Shown piece after piece: positions 33,567-43,250 of a DNA stretch of 64,000 nt. Position 1 is the stretch's first letter. Every line of letters starts with the position of its first letter. The notes under the pieces are model-generated. The model was not told the origin of the DNA. It made no database searches and saw only the letters and a program-made list of their open reading frames with translations. Both the position numbers and the translations under genes were made by a program. This stretch comes from UBA6197 sp047638075 (GTDB lineage: Bacteria; Pseudomonadota; Alphaproteobacteria; Rhodobacterales; Rhodobacteraceae), in contig NZ_JBLJBV010000014.1 of NCBI RefSeq assembly GCF_047638075.1, positions 37,746-101,745 of the forward strand, in the 5' to 3' direction.

Positions 33567-36495
33567 CCCAAAGGTATTTGCATTGCCGCCGGGGGTGGAT
33601 TTTCCCAAAGCCCTGGTCGAAGGGTTGATTGACAAAATGCATGGGCAACCGCCCGAGGCCATGGCCCAGGTGCAGCTTTACCTCAACACCGCGCGGATGC
33701 AGCGCCGTGTGCGTGACGTGTTTGATCAGCACGGCGCGCGCATTTTGCCGCGTATGCCGCTGATCACCGATCTTGGGCGCAGCCCGCTGGCCGGGCTACC
33801 ACCCGCCGTATCACCCCTGCGCCGACGGCTTGAACTGTCCCGGCTGGTCGCCAGCCTGACCGACAGCCTGCCCGATTTCGCCCCCGGCACCGGGCTTTAT
33901 GATCTGGCCGACAGTCTGGCGACTCTGATGGCCGAGATGCAGGGCGAAGGGGTCACACCCGACACGCTTGAGCGGCTGAATATTGACGAAACCCATGCCG
34001 AACATTGGCGCAGAAGCCTGGCTTTCATCCGCATCGTGGCGCGGTATTTTGCGCCCGACAGCCCCCCGGATCCAGACGCCCGCCAACGCCGCGTGATCGA
34101 GGTCTTGGCAAAAGATTGGGCCAAGGCCCCACCCCAAGGTCCGGTAATCGTCGCGGGCTCGACCGGGTCACGGGGCGCAACGATGGCCTTCATGCAGGCG
34201 GTGGCAAACCTGCCGCAAGGCACTATCATCTTGCCGGGGTTTGATTTTTCCATGCCGCAACCGGTGTGGGACAGTCTGGCATCGGGGGCCACCCCGGCCG
34301 AGGACCACCCGCAATACCGCTTTCATGCCGTGCTTCGGGGGTTGGGGGTAGGCCCCGCGGATGTGGCCGCTTGGCGGCCCACGCCGCCCCCCGACCCCGC
34401 CCGCAATACGCTGGTGGCGTTGGCACTGCGTCCCGCCCCGGTGACGGACCAGTGGATGCACGAAGGTGCCGCCCTGCGCGACATGCCCGAAACCACGCGT
34501 GACATCACCTTGATCGAGGCACCCGACCCCCGCGCCGAGGCGCTGGCCGTGGCGCTCGTACTGCGCGAAGCCGCCGAAAATGGCACCCGCGCCGCACTGA
34601 TTACCCCCGATCGAATGATCACCCGGCGCGTCGCAGCCGCATTGGACCGCTGGGGTATCGTGCCCGATGACAGCGCGGGCCAACCGCTACCCCTAACCCC
34701 ACCGGGCCGTTTTCTGCGCCACGTCGCGGCGCTGTTGGGGCGAAAGCTGACGGTCGAGACGCTGTTGATTGTGCTGAAACACCCGCTGACAGCAACCGGC
34801 GGCAAGATGCGCGGCCCGCATCTGCGCTTTACCCGCGAACTGGAATTGCACCTGCGCCGCCATGGCCCCGCCTTTCCCGATATGGCCGCGCTGCGCGCGT
34901 GGGCGGTGGCGAAGGGCGAACCTGAACGGCTGCTTTGGGTTGACTGGCTTGGGCATGCCACCGGGGGGCTCGAATCTGTCCACCGCCAGCCTCTTTCGGC
35001 AATGATAGAGACGCATCTGACCTTCGCGGGGCTGCTTGCCAGTGGCCCGGATGGCGATGCCGAGGCAAGCGAGTTGTGGCGCAAGGACGGCGGCCATGAG
35101 GCGCTGCGAATTCTTGAGGAGTTGCGCCGCGAAGCCCCCCACGGCGGAGAGTTTACGCCGCCCGACTACGCCGACCTGTTGATGAGCCTGCTGCAAGCAG
35201 GCAGCGTGCGCCGCACGGACGAGGCGCATCCGCTGATCGCCATCTGGGGCACGCTGGAGGCCCGCGTGCAAGGCGCCGATCTGGTCGTGCTTGCGGGGTT
35301 GAATGAGGGCAGTTGGCCCGCCGCCCCAGCGCCAGACCCCTGGCTTAGCCGGCGTATGCGCCTGGATGCTGGCCTGTTGTTACCGGAACGCCAAATCGGG
35401 CTTTCGGCGCATGATTTTCAGCAGGCCATCGCCGCCCCGCACGTCGTCCTTAGCCGGGCACGGCGGGACAGCGATGCCGAAACGGTGCCCTCGCGCTGGC
35501 TGAACCGGCTGTTGAACCTGATGCGCGGCCTGCCCCATGCCGAGGGGCCGGATGCCGTTGATCAGATGATTGCGCGCGGGAATGTCTGGCTGAACTGGGC
35601 GCGTGCGCTGGATGAGCCTGTGGATAAAGTCGCATCGGCACCGCGCCCCTCGCCCCGGCCACCGGTCGACGCCCGCCCGCGCGCGCTTCCGGTCACCGCA
35701 ATCAAGACGCTGATCCGCAACCCCTACGCGGTCTATGCCCAGCGGATCTTGCGTCTGCGCCCGCTTGACCCGCTGCGCCCCGAACCCGACCCAAGGTTGC
35801 GCGGGCAAGTGCTGCACCGGATCATCGAAGGTTTCATCAAAGGCCGCCCCGCCACCGAAAACCTGCCCGAGGCCGAGGCCCGGCTGATCGCCAACGCTAC
35901 CGAAGTGCTGCAACAGAATGTGCCATGGCCCACCGCACAACGGCTTTGGCGGGCGCGCATCGCCCGGATTGCAGGCGCATTTGTTGCGGCTGAGGCAGAA
36001 CGAGCCGCCCTCGGAACGCCCGTGGTGATAGAGAAAAAAGGCTCTATAACACTGCAAAACCCGGCTTTCACGCTTAGCGCAACGCCCGACCGAATTGACC
36101 TTCTGGCCGACCGGCAAGTGCATATCTATGACTATAAGTCCGGCAAGCCACCGAGCGATAAAGAGATGGCGCATTTCGACAAACAGCTATTGCTGGAAGC
36201 CGCCATGGCCGAGCGTGGCGCGTTTGAACCTATCGGCGCGCGCGCGGTGGCGGGCGTAAGCTACGTTCAGCTGGGCGGCGATGGTGCCGTGCGCAGCCCA
36301 AAAATCACACCTGAAATGGTGAATGAAAGCTGGGCCGGACTGGCGCGGCTGATCGCGGCCTATATGCGCCCTGAAAAGGGCTATACCGCCCGCCGCGCCA
36401 TGCGGGAAACGCGCGACAAAAGCGACTATGATCACCTGTCGCGCTATGGCGAATGGGAGCTGACTGATGAACCAATGGCGGAGGATTTGGGCTGA
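33559..36495 (+). CDS. addB: AddB, subunit of the AddAB double-strand-break repair helicase-nuclease
   Basis: A 978-residue protein of the alphaproteobacterial AddB type. The helicase-like body opens with FALPPGVDFPKALVEGL; the C-terminal RecB-family nuclease shows the IYDYKSGKPP motif with the catalytic Asp and Lys near residue 860. With AddA it resects DNA ends and loads RecA. ATG 33559 has GGAG 7 bases upstream and overlaps the murU stop by eight bases; the longer frame from 33475 lies inside murU. The stop overlaps the addA start (TGATG). Confidence 0.93.
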   Translation: MADPKVFALPPGVDFPKALVEGLIDKMHGQPPEAMAQVQLYLNTARMQRRVRDVFDQHGARILPRMPLITDLGRSPLAGLPPAVSPLRRRLELSRLVASLTDSLPDFAPGTGLYDLADSLATLMAEMQGEGVTPDTLERLNIDETHAEHWRRSLAFIRIVARYFAPDSPPDPDARQRRVIEVLAKDWAKAPPQGPVIVAGSTGSRGATMAFMQAVANLPQGTIILPGFDFSMPQPVWDSLASGATPAEDHPQYRFHAVLRGLGVGPADVAAWRPTPPPDPARNTLVALALRPAPVTDQWMHEGAALRDMPETTRDITLIEAPDPRAEALAVALVLREAAENGTRAALITPDRMITRRVAAALDRWGIVPDDSAGQPLPLTPPGRFLRHVAALLGRKLTVETLLIVLKHPLTATGGKMRGPHLRFTRELELHLRRHGPAFPDMAALRAWAVAKGEPERLLWVDWLGHATGGLESVHRQPLSAMIETHLTFAGLLASGPDGDAEASELWRKDGGHEALRILEELRREAPHGGEFTPPDYADLLMSLLQAGSVRRTDEAHPLIAIWGTLEARVQGADLVVLAGLNEGSWPAAPAPDPWLSRRMRLDAGLLLPERQIGLSAHDFQQAIAAPHVVLSRARRDSDAETVPSRWLNRLLNLMRGLPHAEGPDAVDQMIARGNVWLNWARALDEPVDKVASAPRPSPRPPVDARPRALPVTAIKTLIRNPYAVYAQRILRLRPLDPLRPEPDPRLRGQVLHRIIEGFIKGRPATENLPEAEARLIANATEVLQQNVPWPTAQRLWRARIARIAGAFVAAEAERAALGTPVVIEKKGSITLQNPAFTLSATPDRIDLLADRQVHIYDYKSGKPPSDKEMAHFDKQLLLEAAMAERGAFEPIGARAVAGVSYVQLGGDGAVRSPKITPEMVNESWAGLARLIAAYMRPEKGYTARRAMRETRDKSDYDHLSRYGEWELTDEPMAEDLG

Positions 36496-39400
36496 TGCAG
36501 CGCAATGATGCCTCTGAACGGCAGGTGCAGGCCGCCCGGCCCGACCACTCCACCTGGCTTTCAGCCAATGCCGGATCGGGTAAGACCAGGGTTCTGACTG
36601 ATCGGGTCGCACGGTTACTTTTGGGCGGAACAGAGCCGCAAAAAGTGCTGTGCCTGACCTATACGAAGGCCGCCGCGACCGAAATGCAAAACCGGTTGCT
36701 GCGGCGGCTGGGGTCGTGGGCGATGCTGCCTGATGACCGTCTGCGCATGGAACTGCAAGATTTGGGCGACGATGGCACGATCACACCCGACCGCTTGGCC
36801 GAGGCGCGGCGCCTGTTTGCCAAAGCCATCGAGACGCCGGGCGGATTTAAGATTCAAACGATCCATTCATTCTGCGCCTCGCTTTTGCGCCGGTTTCCGC
36901 TGGAAGCCGGGGTGCCGCATGATTTCACTGAAATGGACGAACGCGCGGGCACGCTGCTGCGTTCAGATGTGGTCGAAGATCTGGCGGGCGGTGCGGATGT
37001 AGGCGCGATGGACGCGTTGGCGCGGTATTTCTCGGGCGAGGATCTGGACCGGTTATTGGCCGCCCTTAGCCGGAATAGCGGGGCATTTGCCATACCGATT
37101 ACACGCGATACCGCTCTGGCGATGTTTGATCTGCCCCCCGGGTTTGACGAAGGTACACTGACGGCCGAGGTGTTTGAGGGCGGCGAGGGGGGGGTGCTGT
37201 CGGATCTGGTTCCACAGCTTTTGACAAGTGGCACGAATGACCAAAAGGCAGGCGTAAAACTTGGGCGGATCGACGGCACCAATACCGCTGCACTGGCGAT
37301 CCTTGAAGATGTCTTGCTGAATGGAAGTAGCGCAAAAGATCCATATTCAGCGAAGATAGGGTCATTTCCAACCAAAGCACTGCGCGAGGGCAAGGCCGCG
37401 TCATTGATGCCGGAACTGGAGGACCTGATGGCCCGCGTGGCCGCTGCCCGCCCCCGCCGCCTTGCCCTTGCCGCCACCGAAAAAACACTGGCGTTGCACC
37501 AATTCGCCGGTGCCTATCTGCCGCGATATGCGGCGCGCAAGGCTGCCCGCGGCTGGCTTGATTTTGATGATCTGATCGAACGCGCCGGGGCGTTGCTTTC
37601 CGATCCATCCGTTGCGCAATGGGTTTTGTTCCGGCTGGACGGCGGTATTGACCACATTCTGGTTGACGAGGCGCAAGACACCAGCCCCGGCCAATGGGCT
37701 GTGATCGAACGGCTGGCAGATGAGTTTACCGCCGGCGAGGGCGCGCGCGGCATCACCCGCACGATCTTTGTGGTGGGTGACAGAAAACAGTCAATCTATT
37801 CATTCCAAGGGGCGGACCTGCATAAATTCAGCGAAATGCAGGCCCATTTTGCCGCGAAGTTTCATGATGCCGGGCGGCCCCTTCAAAGCCTTGATCTGGC
37901 ACATTCGTTCCGCTCGTCCGATGCGATCTTGCGGTTGGTGGACCTGACGTTTGATGAACGGGTGAACCGGGGGCTGGGCGGCGAACCGCAGCACATTGCG
38001 TTCAACGCCGATATGCCCGGGCGGGTAGACCTGTGGCCAGTCATCCCGAAGGCCGAAAAATCGGATGATGCGCCGTGGGATCAGGCGCTGGATCAACGCG
38101 GCGAAAGCCACGAGGTTGTCGTATTGGCCCGCGCCATCGCCGCAGAAATCCGGCGGATGATTGATAGCGGCGTGCAAATTCCCGTTAACGGGGGGGCGCG
38201 ACCGGTGCATGAGGGTGACTTTCTTATCCTCGTGCAGCGCCGGTCAGACCTGTTCGCCGAGGTGATCCGCGCCTGCAAGGCCGCGCGCCTTGCAATTGCG
38301 GGGGCGGACAGGCTGAAGCTGGGGGCAGAGCTGGCGGTGAAGGATATCGGCTCTGTTCTGGCGTTTTTGGCAACGCCAGAGGATGATCTGGCGTTGGCCG
38401 GGGCGCTGCGGTCGCCGTTGCTCGGGTGGACCGAAGCCCAGCTTTACGCGCTGGCCCAACCCCGCAAGGGCTATCTGTGGGAAGCGCTGCGCGATGCCGC
38501 GCCCGCCGATACGATGGCTATTCTGAACGACCTGCGCGACCGCGCCGATTTTCTGCGCCCCTATGAGCTGATCGAACGCCTGCTGACCCGGCACGGTGGC
38601 AGGGCGCGCCTGATTGCGCGGCTTGGGCCCGAGGCCGAGGACGGAATTGATGAACTTTTGTCGCAGGCGCTGGCGTTTGAGCGGGCCGAAGTGCCCAGCC
38701 TTACCGGCTTTCTCGGCTGGCTGGCCGCGGATGATGTAGAGGTCAAACGCCAGCTTGAGGGGGCGGGCCGCGCTATCCGGGTGATGACGGTGCATGGTGC
38801 AAAAGGGCTGGAAGCGCCGATTGTCATCTTGCCCGACACCGCCAAGCGCAAAGCGCCAAGTGGGGACGAAATCATACTGGCGGGCGATACCGCCCTGTGG
38901 CGCACAGTCGCCGCCGAGATGCCCGAGGTCATGTCCACCCTACGCGCCGATGAGGTGGACCGCGCCCTGCAAGAGCGGATGCGCCTTTTGTATGTGGCGA
39001 TGACGCGGGCCGAAAAATGGCTGATCGTCTGTGCCGCGGGTGACGTGGGTGAAGGCCCCGATAGCTGGTATACGCTGATTGCTGCCGGAATGGAAAAAGC
39101 GGGGGCGGTAGCGCTGGACAATGCACCCGCCGCCATCGCCGCATTTGGTACCGTGCAGCGGCTTGGGCATGGTGATTGGCCCTCGAATGGCGTCGCGGCC
39201 GAAAGCGCGACAGAAGGCACCGCGCAATTACCCATCTGGGCAGGCCAGCGCCCGCCCATGCCAGTAGTGCCGGAAAAGGCATTGTCGCCCTCAGACCTCG
39301 GCGGGGCAAAGGCGCTGCCGGGCGAGGCCGGGCTTGACGAAGACGCCGCCAAGCGGCGCGGACGGCAGCTGCACCTATTGCTAGAACATCTACCCGGCTG

Positions 39401-39863
39401 GCCCGAGGACCAGTGGACCATGATAGCCGAAAGCCTTCTGTTGACTGGCGAAGACGCGGCGCTATCTACCGAAATAGAGCCTGTTTTGGCCGAAGCGCAC
39501 CGCGTCCTGACCGCACCCGAAATGAAATCTTTTCTGGCCCCCGACGCGCTGGCCGAGGTCGAGGTAGTTGCGCGGTTGGAGGCACTAGGCGGGCAATTGA
39601 TCCATGGCACCATTGACCGCCTGTTGGTGCGGCCGGATCTGGTGCGCGTGCTGGATTATAAATCCAACGCCGTCGTGCCCGCCCGCCCCGAGGATGTGCC
39701 GACGGGCATCTTGCGGCAAATGGCGGCCTATCATGCGGCTATGGTGCAAATTTACCCGGACCGCCCGATTGAGGTGGCGGTATTTTGGACTGCAACGGGG
39801 GTGATGATGCCCCTTTCATCAACACGTCTGGATGCGGCGCTTCGTACCGCCCCCGTATCTTGA
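36495..39863 (+). CDS. addA: AddA, helicase-nuclease subunit
   Basis: A 1122-residue UvrD/Rep-type helicase with a C-terminal nuclease. Walker A is ANAGSGKT (24-31); motif II VDEAQDTSPGQW, QSIYSFQGAD, the VMTVHGAKGLEAP motif and LYVAMTRA are all visible. The nuclease active site is VLDYKSNAV near residue 1055. It forms AddAB with the product of the overlapping addB gene. No truncation or frameshift is seen. Confidence 0.95.
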   Translation: MQRNDASERQVQAARPDHSTWLSANAGSGKTRVLTDRVARLLLGGTEPQKVLCLTYTKAAATEMQNRLLRRLGSWAMLPDDRLRMELQDLGDDGTITPDRLAEARRLFAKAIETPGGFKIQTIHSFCASLLRRFPLEAGVPHDFTEMDERAGTLLRSDVVEDLAGGADVGAMDALARYFSGEDLDRLLAALSRNSGAFAIPITRDTALAMFDLPPGFDEGTLTAEVFEGGEGGVLSDLVPQLLTSGTNDQKAGVKLGRIDGTNTAALAILEDVLLNGSSAKDPYSAKIGSFPTKALREGKAASLMPELEDLMARVAAARPRRLALAATEKTLALHQFAGAYLPRYAARKAARGWLDFDDLIERAGALLSDPSVAQWVLFRLDGGIDHILVDEAQDTSPGQWAVIERLADEFTAGEGARGITRTIFVVGDRKQSIYSFQGADLHKFSEMQAHFAAKFHDAGRPLQSLDLAHSFRSSDAILRLVDLTFDERVNRGLGGEPQHIAFNADMPGRVDLWPVIPKAEKSDDAPWDQALDQRGESHEVVVLARAIAAEIRRMIDSGVQIPVNGGARPVHEGDFLILVQRRSDLFAEVIRACKAARLAIAGADRLKLGAELAVKDIGSVLAFLATPEDDLALAGALRSPLLGWTEAQLYALAQPRKGYLWEALRDAAPADTMAILNDLRDRADFLRPYELIERLLTRHGGRARLIARLGPEAEDGIDELLSQALAFERAEVPSLTGFLGWLAADDVEVKRQLEGAGRAIRVMTVHGAKGLEAPIVILPDTAKRKAPSGDEIILAGDTALWRTVAAEMPEVMSTLRADEVDRALQERMRLLYVAMTRAEKWLIVCAAGDVGEGPDSWYTLIAAGMEKAGAVALDNAPAAIAAFGTVQRLGHGDWPSNGVAAESATEGTAQLPIWAGQRPPMPVVPEKALSPSDLGGAKALPGEAGLDEDAAKRRGRQLHLLLEHLPGWPEDQWTMIAESLLLTGEDAALSTEIEPVLAEAHRVLTAPEMKSFLAPDALAEVEVVARLEALGGQLIHGTIDRLLVRPDLVRVLDYKSNAVVPARPEDVPTGILRQMAAYHAAMVQIYPDRPIEVAVFWTATGVMMPLSSTRLDAALRTAPVS

Positions 39864-39917
39864 CGAACCGTAGGGGCGGACCTACGTTCGCCCCAACCAC
39901 ATAGCAGGAGAACCCTT

Positions 39918-40238
39918 ATGGCCACCATCGCCGTCACCGACGCCACTTTCGATGCAGAAGTGCGCAAATCCAGTATTCCCGTCGTGGTCGATTTTTGGGC
40001 CGAATGGTGTGGCCCCTGCAAGCAGATCGGCCCCGCGCTGGAAGAACTGGCGTCTGAATACGCAGGCAAAGTAAAGATCGTAAAGGTAAACGTGGACGAA
40101 AACCCCGACAGCCCGGCAGGTTTGGGTGTGCGCGGTATTCCCGCGCTGTTCATGTTCAAAGACGGTCAGGTCGTGTCGAACAAGGTAGGTGCCGCGCCCA
40201 AAGCCGCATTGAAAACCTGGATCGACTCGGCAGTTTAA
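39918..40238 (+). CDS. trxA: Thioredoxin
   Basis: A 106-residue thioredoxin with the active site WCGPC (30-34) and the cis-Pro loop GIPALFMF. It reduces protein disulfides with electrons from thioredoxin reductase. ATG 39918 follows AGGAG. It sits 54 bases after addA and ends the block; the terminator at 40261 follows 22 bases later. Confidence 0.96.
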   Translation: MATIAVTDATFDAEVRKSSIPVVVDFWAEWCGPCKQIGPALEELASEYAGKVKIVKVNVDENPDSPAGLGVRGIPALFMFKDGQVVSNKVGAAPKAALKTWIDSAV

Positions 40239-40260
40239 GGCTGCCCACGTTTCTGGAAAG

Positions 40261-40281
40261 GGCGCCTTCGGGCGCCTTTTT
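40261..40281 (+). terminator. Rho-independent terminator after trxA
   Basis: GGCGCC-TTCG-GGCGCC followed by TTTTT, with a UUCG tetraloop and flanking A/T bases that extend the stem. Its last base coincides with the end of the convergent neighbour. Confidence 0.9.
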
Positions 40282-41198
40282 CATATCGGCCAACCGCCGC
40301 GCCGCATGCTGGTGATGATTTTTTCTTCGCATTCGGGGCGACCGGCATTGATCGCCTGATCCTGCAAGAACCAATACAGGTAACCGTTATAATCGGCGCG
40401 CAGCCGTGTGACCCGGTAGAACGCCTCATCCAACCCCAGATGTGGAACCGAGGCGGCAATGTGGTGAAAATCAATCTGTGCAAACAGCAGTGCGGGTTTG
40501 GCAAAGAAATAACCCAAGAATGCCAAAGACGAATTTTGTGTGACCACGAGGTCGCAGGCCTGCAATAGCGCCTCGGACCCGCCACGCTGAAGGGTCAGGT
40601 TTGTGTGACGAGCTTTCAGCGCTTCAAGCGCGGCCAATTCGTCTGGGGTGTAGGTTTCGTTTGGGTGCAAAGTGGCCATGATCTGGCGCGCGGGCATCCG
40701 CGCCAGGGTTTCCTCCAGCATCCGGACCGGGCTAAGGGATTGAAAGCTGCGCTGCTCGGTCAGGCGCCCTTGCAGCGGCACAAACACGAACCCTTCGCCC
40801 ATAGGCACCCCATTTACGGCGGGGTAGAGCCTTTTTCGCCACTGAGTCACAAAGGTGTCTGCCTGCGTGCGGTCAACCTCGGCCGCTGGAAAGGTGGCTT
40901 TGGCGACGGGCCATTCCCATCGCGTATTTGAAGATTCGATATGCCAGAACGGGCCAATATAGGTGCGTCGGCAGATCAAGGCACCATCATGCGTGGGCTC
41001 CTCCATGCGAAAAAGCGCGCGACCGTTGCGCGAGGGCGCGCGCAACCGTTCCACCGGCGAAGTTTCGTGTAGTGCGACCCGCCAACCCTTGGCGCGGACC
41101 GCCCTGATCAGCCGCTTGAAAAAATTGTGCTGCCCCGCCCTGATCCGGCAAAGGGCATCGATATCAAGATAAAGGTGCAGGGTCTGCTTTGATGACAT
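40281..41198 (-). CDS. Capsule-biosynthesis-like protein (GT-B-like), function unknown
   Basis: A 305-residue soluble protein. The second half resembles capsule polysaccharide synthesis proteins of GT-B fold: a TLHPNETYTPDELAALEAL segment followed by ACDLVVTQNSSLAFLGYFF, the pattern of a donor-binding site (Asn/Ser after a VVTQNS strand), then KPALLFAQIDFHH. The N-terminus (LHLYLDIDALCRIRAGQHN) has a possible metal-binding DxD. No signal peptide or membrane segment. It is convergent with trxA and divergent from hslV, so it is transcribed alone. The glycan role is inferred from the pattern. Confidence 0.55.
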   Translation of the reverse strand: MSSKQTLHLYLDIDALCRIRAGQHNFFKRLIRAVRAKGWRVALHETSPVERLRAPSRNGRALFRMEEPTHDGALICRRTYIGPFWHIESSNTRWEWPVAKATFPAAEVDRTQADTFVTQWRKRLYPAVNGVPMGEGFVFVPLQGRLTEQRSFQSLSPVRMLEETLARMPARQIMATLHPNETYTPDELAALEALKARHTNLTLQRGGSEALLQACDLVVTQNSSLAFLGYFFAKPALLFAQIDFHHIAASVPHLGLDEAFYRVTRLRADYNGYLYWFLQDQAINAGRPECEEKIITSMRRGGWPI

Positions 41199-41288
41199 GG
41201 CGCAACGCTACCTGTAGGGGCTATGGAAGGGCAAGGGTTGCATGGCGCGGCAGCCAGCCTCATATCTGGGGTCAAACGGAGGGCGATC

Positions 41289-41840
41289 ATGGCGGATGAC
41301 AAATTTCCCGGCTGGCACGGCACCACAATCATCGGGGTGCGTAAAGGGGGCCGGGTGGTGGTGGCGGGCGACGGGCAGGTCAGTCTTGGCCAGACCGTGA
41401 TCAAGGGCAGCGCCAGAAAGGTGCGCCGCCTGAACCCCGGCGGGCATGAAGTAGTGGCAGGCTTTGCCGGCTCTACCGCCGACGCATTCACCCTTCTGGA
41501 CCGGCTTGAGAAAAAGCTGGAGACAGCCCCCGGTCAACTGGCGCGCGCCTGCGTGGAACTGGCCAAGGACTGGCGCACGGACAAATACCTGCGCAACCTT
41601 GAGGCAATGTTGATTGTGACCGATGGCAAGGCGCTGTTCGTGATAACCGGCGCGGGTGACGTGCTGGAACCTGAACATGACGTTGCGGCAATCGGCTCTG
41701 GCGGGAATTACGCGCTGGCCGCTGCACGCGCACTTATGGAAACCGATCTGGACGCTGAGACCATAGCGCGCAAGGCCATGGCGATTGCCGCCGATATCTG
41801 CGTTTATACCAACGGAAACCTGACGGTAGAGGTAATCTGA
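41289..41840 (+). CDS. hslV: HslV, peptidase subunit of the HslUV protease
   Basis: A 183-residue proteasome-like subunit. Mature enzyme would begin at Thr12 of WHGTTIIGVRKGG after removal of an 11-residue propeptide; the KGSARKVRRL and GFAGSTADAF segments are typical. ATG 41289 follows GGAGGG. The stop is one base from the hslU start. Confidence 0.95.
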   Translation: MADDKFPGWHGTTIIGVRKGGRVVVAGDGQVSLGQTVIKGSARKVRRLNPGGHEVVAGFAGSTADAFTLLDRLEKKLETAPGQLARACVELAKDWRTDKYLRNLEAMLIVTDGKALFVITGAGDVLEPEHDVAAIGSGGNYALAAARALMETDLDAETIARKAMAIAADICVYTNGNLTVEVI

Positions 41841-41841
41841 A

Positions 41842-43146
41842 ATGACCGATCTGACCCCGCGCGAAATTGTTTCAGAACTTGATCGTTTCATCATAGGCCA
41901 AAATGCGGCCAAGCGGGCGGTGGCGGTAGCGCTGCGCAACCGCTGGCGGCGCAAACAACTGTCCGACGATCTGCGCGAAGAGGTTTACCCGAAAAACATC
42001 CTGATGATCGGGCCCACAGGTGTGGGTAAAACCGAAATCAGCCGCCGCCTGGCCAAGCTGGCCCGCGCACCGTTCTTGAAAATCGAAGCCACGAAATTTA
42101 CCGAGGTCGGTTATGTTGGCCGTGATGTCGAACAGATCATCCGTGACCTGACCGATGCCGCAATGATCGAAACCCGCAGCCGGATGCGTGACGAGGTGAA
42201 GGCCCGCGCCTACGCCGCCGCCGAAGAACGTGTGATCGAGGCTATCGCCGGAACCGATGCCCGCGACGCCACGCGCGAGATGTTTCGCGGCAAGCTGAAA
42301 CGCGGTGAATTGGACGATACGCTGATCGAGCTGGATATAGCCGAGCCTGCGCCTGCAATGCCGATGTTTGAATTGCCCGGTCAACCCGGCGGCATGGCCG
42401 GAATGGATCTGGGCAGCATCTTCGGCAAAGCCTTTGGCGGCCGCAAGACGCGTAAACGGCTGACCGTGGCGGAAAGCTATGATCTGCTGATTTCGGAAGA
42501 GGCGGATAAGCTATTGGATGACGAGGCGGTAAAAGCGGCCGCCCTGGAAGCGGTGCAGGAAAGCGGCATCGTCTTTATTGACGAGATAGACAAGGTTTGC
42601 GCGCGCGCCGAAACGCGGGGCGCCGATGTCAGCCGTGAAGGCGTTCAGCGCGATCTGTTGCCGTTGATTGAGGGGACGACGGTTTCAACCAAACATGGAC
42701 CCGTAAAAACCGACCACATCCTGTTCATCGCCTCGGGCGCATTTCATATTGCCAAACCTTCGGATCTTCTGCCCGAACTACAGGGTCGTCTGCCAATCCG
42801 GGTAGAGTTGCAGCCGCTGACCGAAGACGATTTCGTCCGCATCCTGACCGAAACGGACAATGCACTGACGCTGCAATACACCGCGCTGATGGCAACCGAA
42901 GAGGTAACCGTCAGTTTCACGCCCGAAGGCATTTCAGCGCTGGCGCATATTGCCGCAGAGGTCAACCGCAGCGTTGAAAACATCGGGGCGCGGCGCCTTT
43001 ATACCGTGATGGAAAGGGTATTTGAGGAACTGTCGTTCAGCGCGCCGGACCGGGGCGGCGATGAAGTGGTGGTCGACGCCGAATTCGTGGAGCGGCATCT
43101 GGGCGATCTGTCGCGCTCAACTGATCTTAGCCGGTATGTGCTGTAA
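41842..43146 (+). CDS. hslU: HslU, ATPase subunit of the HslUV protease
   Basis: A 434-residue AAA+ unfoldase. Walker A GPTGVGKT (57-64), Walker B GIVFIDEIDKVC, the substrate-grip pore motif GYVGRDVE, and the C-terminal tail LSRYVL that inserts in HslV are all present. The middle I-domain (about 110-230) is shorter than in E. coli but of normal family size. Confidence 0.97.
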   Translation: MTDLTPREIVSELDRFIIGQNAAKRAVAVALRNRWRRKQLSDDLREEVYPKNILMIGPTGVGKTEISRRLAKLARAPFLKIEATKFTEVGYVGRDVEQIIRDLTDAAMIETRSRMRDEVKARAYAAAEERVIEAIAGTDARDATREMFRGKLKRGELDDTLIELDIAEPAPAMPMFELPGQPGGMAGMDLGSIFGKAFGGRKTRKRLTVAESYDLLISEEADKLLDDEAVKAAALEAVQESGIVFIDEIDKVCARAETRGADVSREGVQRDLLPLIEGTTVSTKHGPVKTDHILFIASGAFHIAKPSDLLPELQGRLPIRVELQPLTEDDFVRILTETDNALTLQYTALMATEEVTVSFTPEGISALAHIAAEVNRSVENIGARRLYTVMERVFEELSFSAPDRGGDEVVVDAEFVERHLGDLSRSTDLSRYVL

Positions 43147-43156
43147 GTGAAGAAGC

Positions 43157-43174
43157 CTCCGGCGGGAGTATTTT
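43157..43174 (+). repeat. Terminator-like repeat CTCC-GGCG-GGAG-TATTTT after hslU
   Basis: A short hairpin (4-base-pair core) followed by TATTTTGG lies 11 bases after the hslU stop. The 3' part GAGTATTTT recurs in inverted orientation downstream of tamB (61580-61590 region). This looks like the small CCTCCGGCGGGAGTATTT element that I recall as frequent at gene ends in Rhodobacteraceae. Confidence 0.5.
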
Positions 43175-43250
43175 GGCCAACGAAAAGGTCAGGGACGCCT
43201 TTCAAACCACAGATGAAGCGGCTTTACTTGTGTCGCAAATGGGGGGCGGC

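Noticed and set aside
41115..41140. CTTGAAA ... CCCCGCCC as a heat-shock sigma-32 promoter for hslV
   Set aside because: The -35 part matches, but the -10 part is poor and lies inside the opposite-strand gene, about 150 bases before the start. Not strong enough to list as a feature.
43173..43250. Upstream extension of the alpha/beta hydrolase from a TTG start
   Set aside because: It would start inside the terminator-like repeat and put 26 residues before a lipobox signal peptide.
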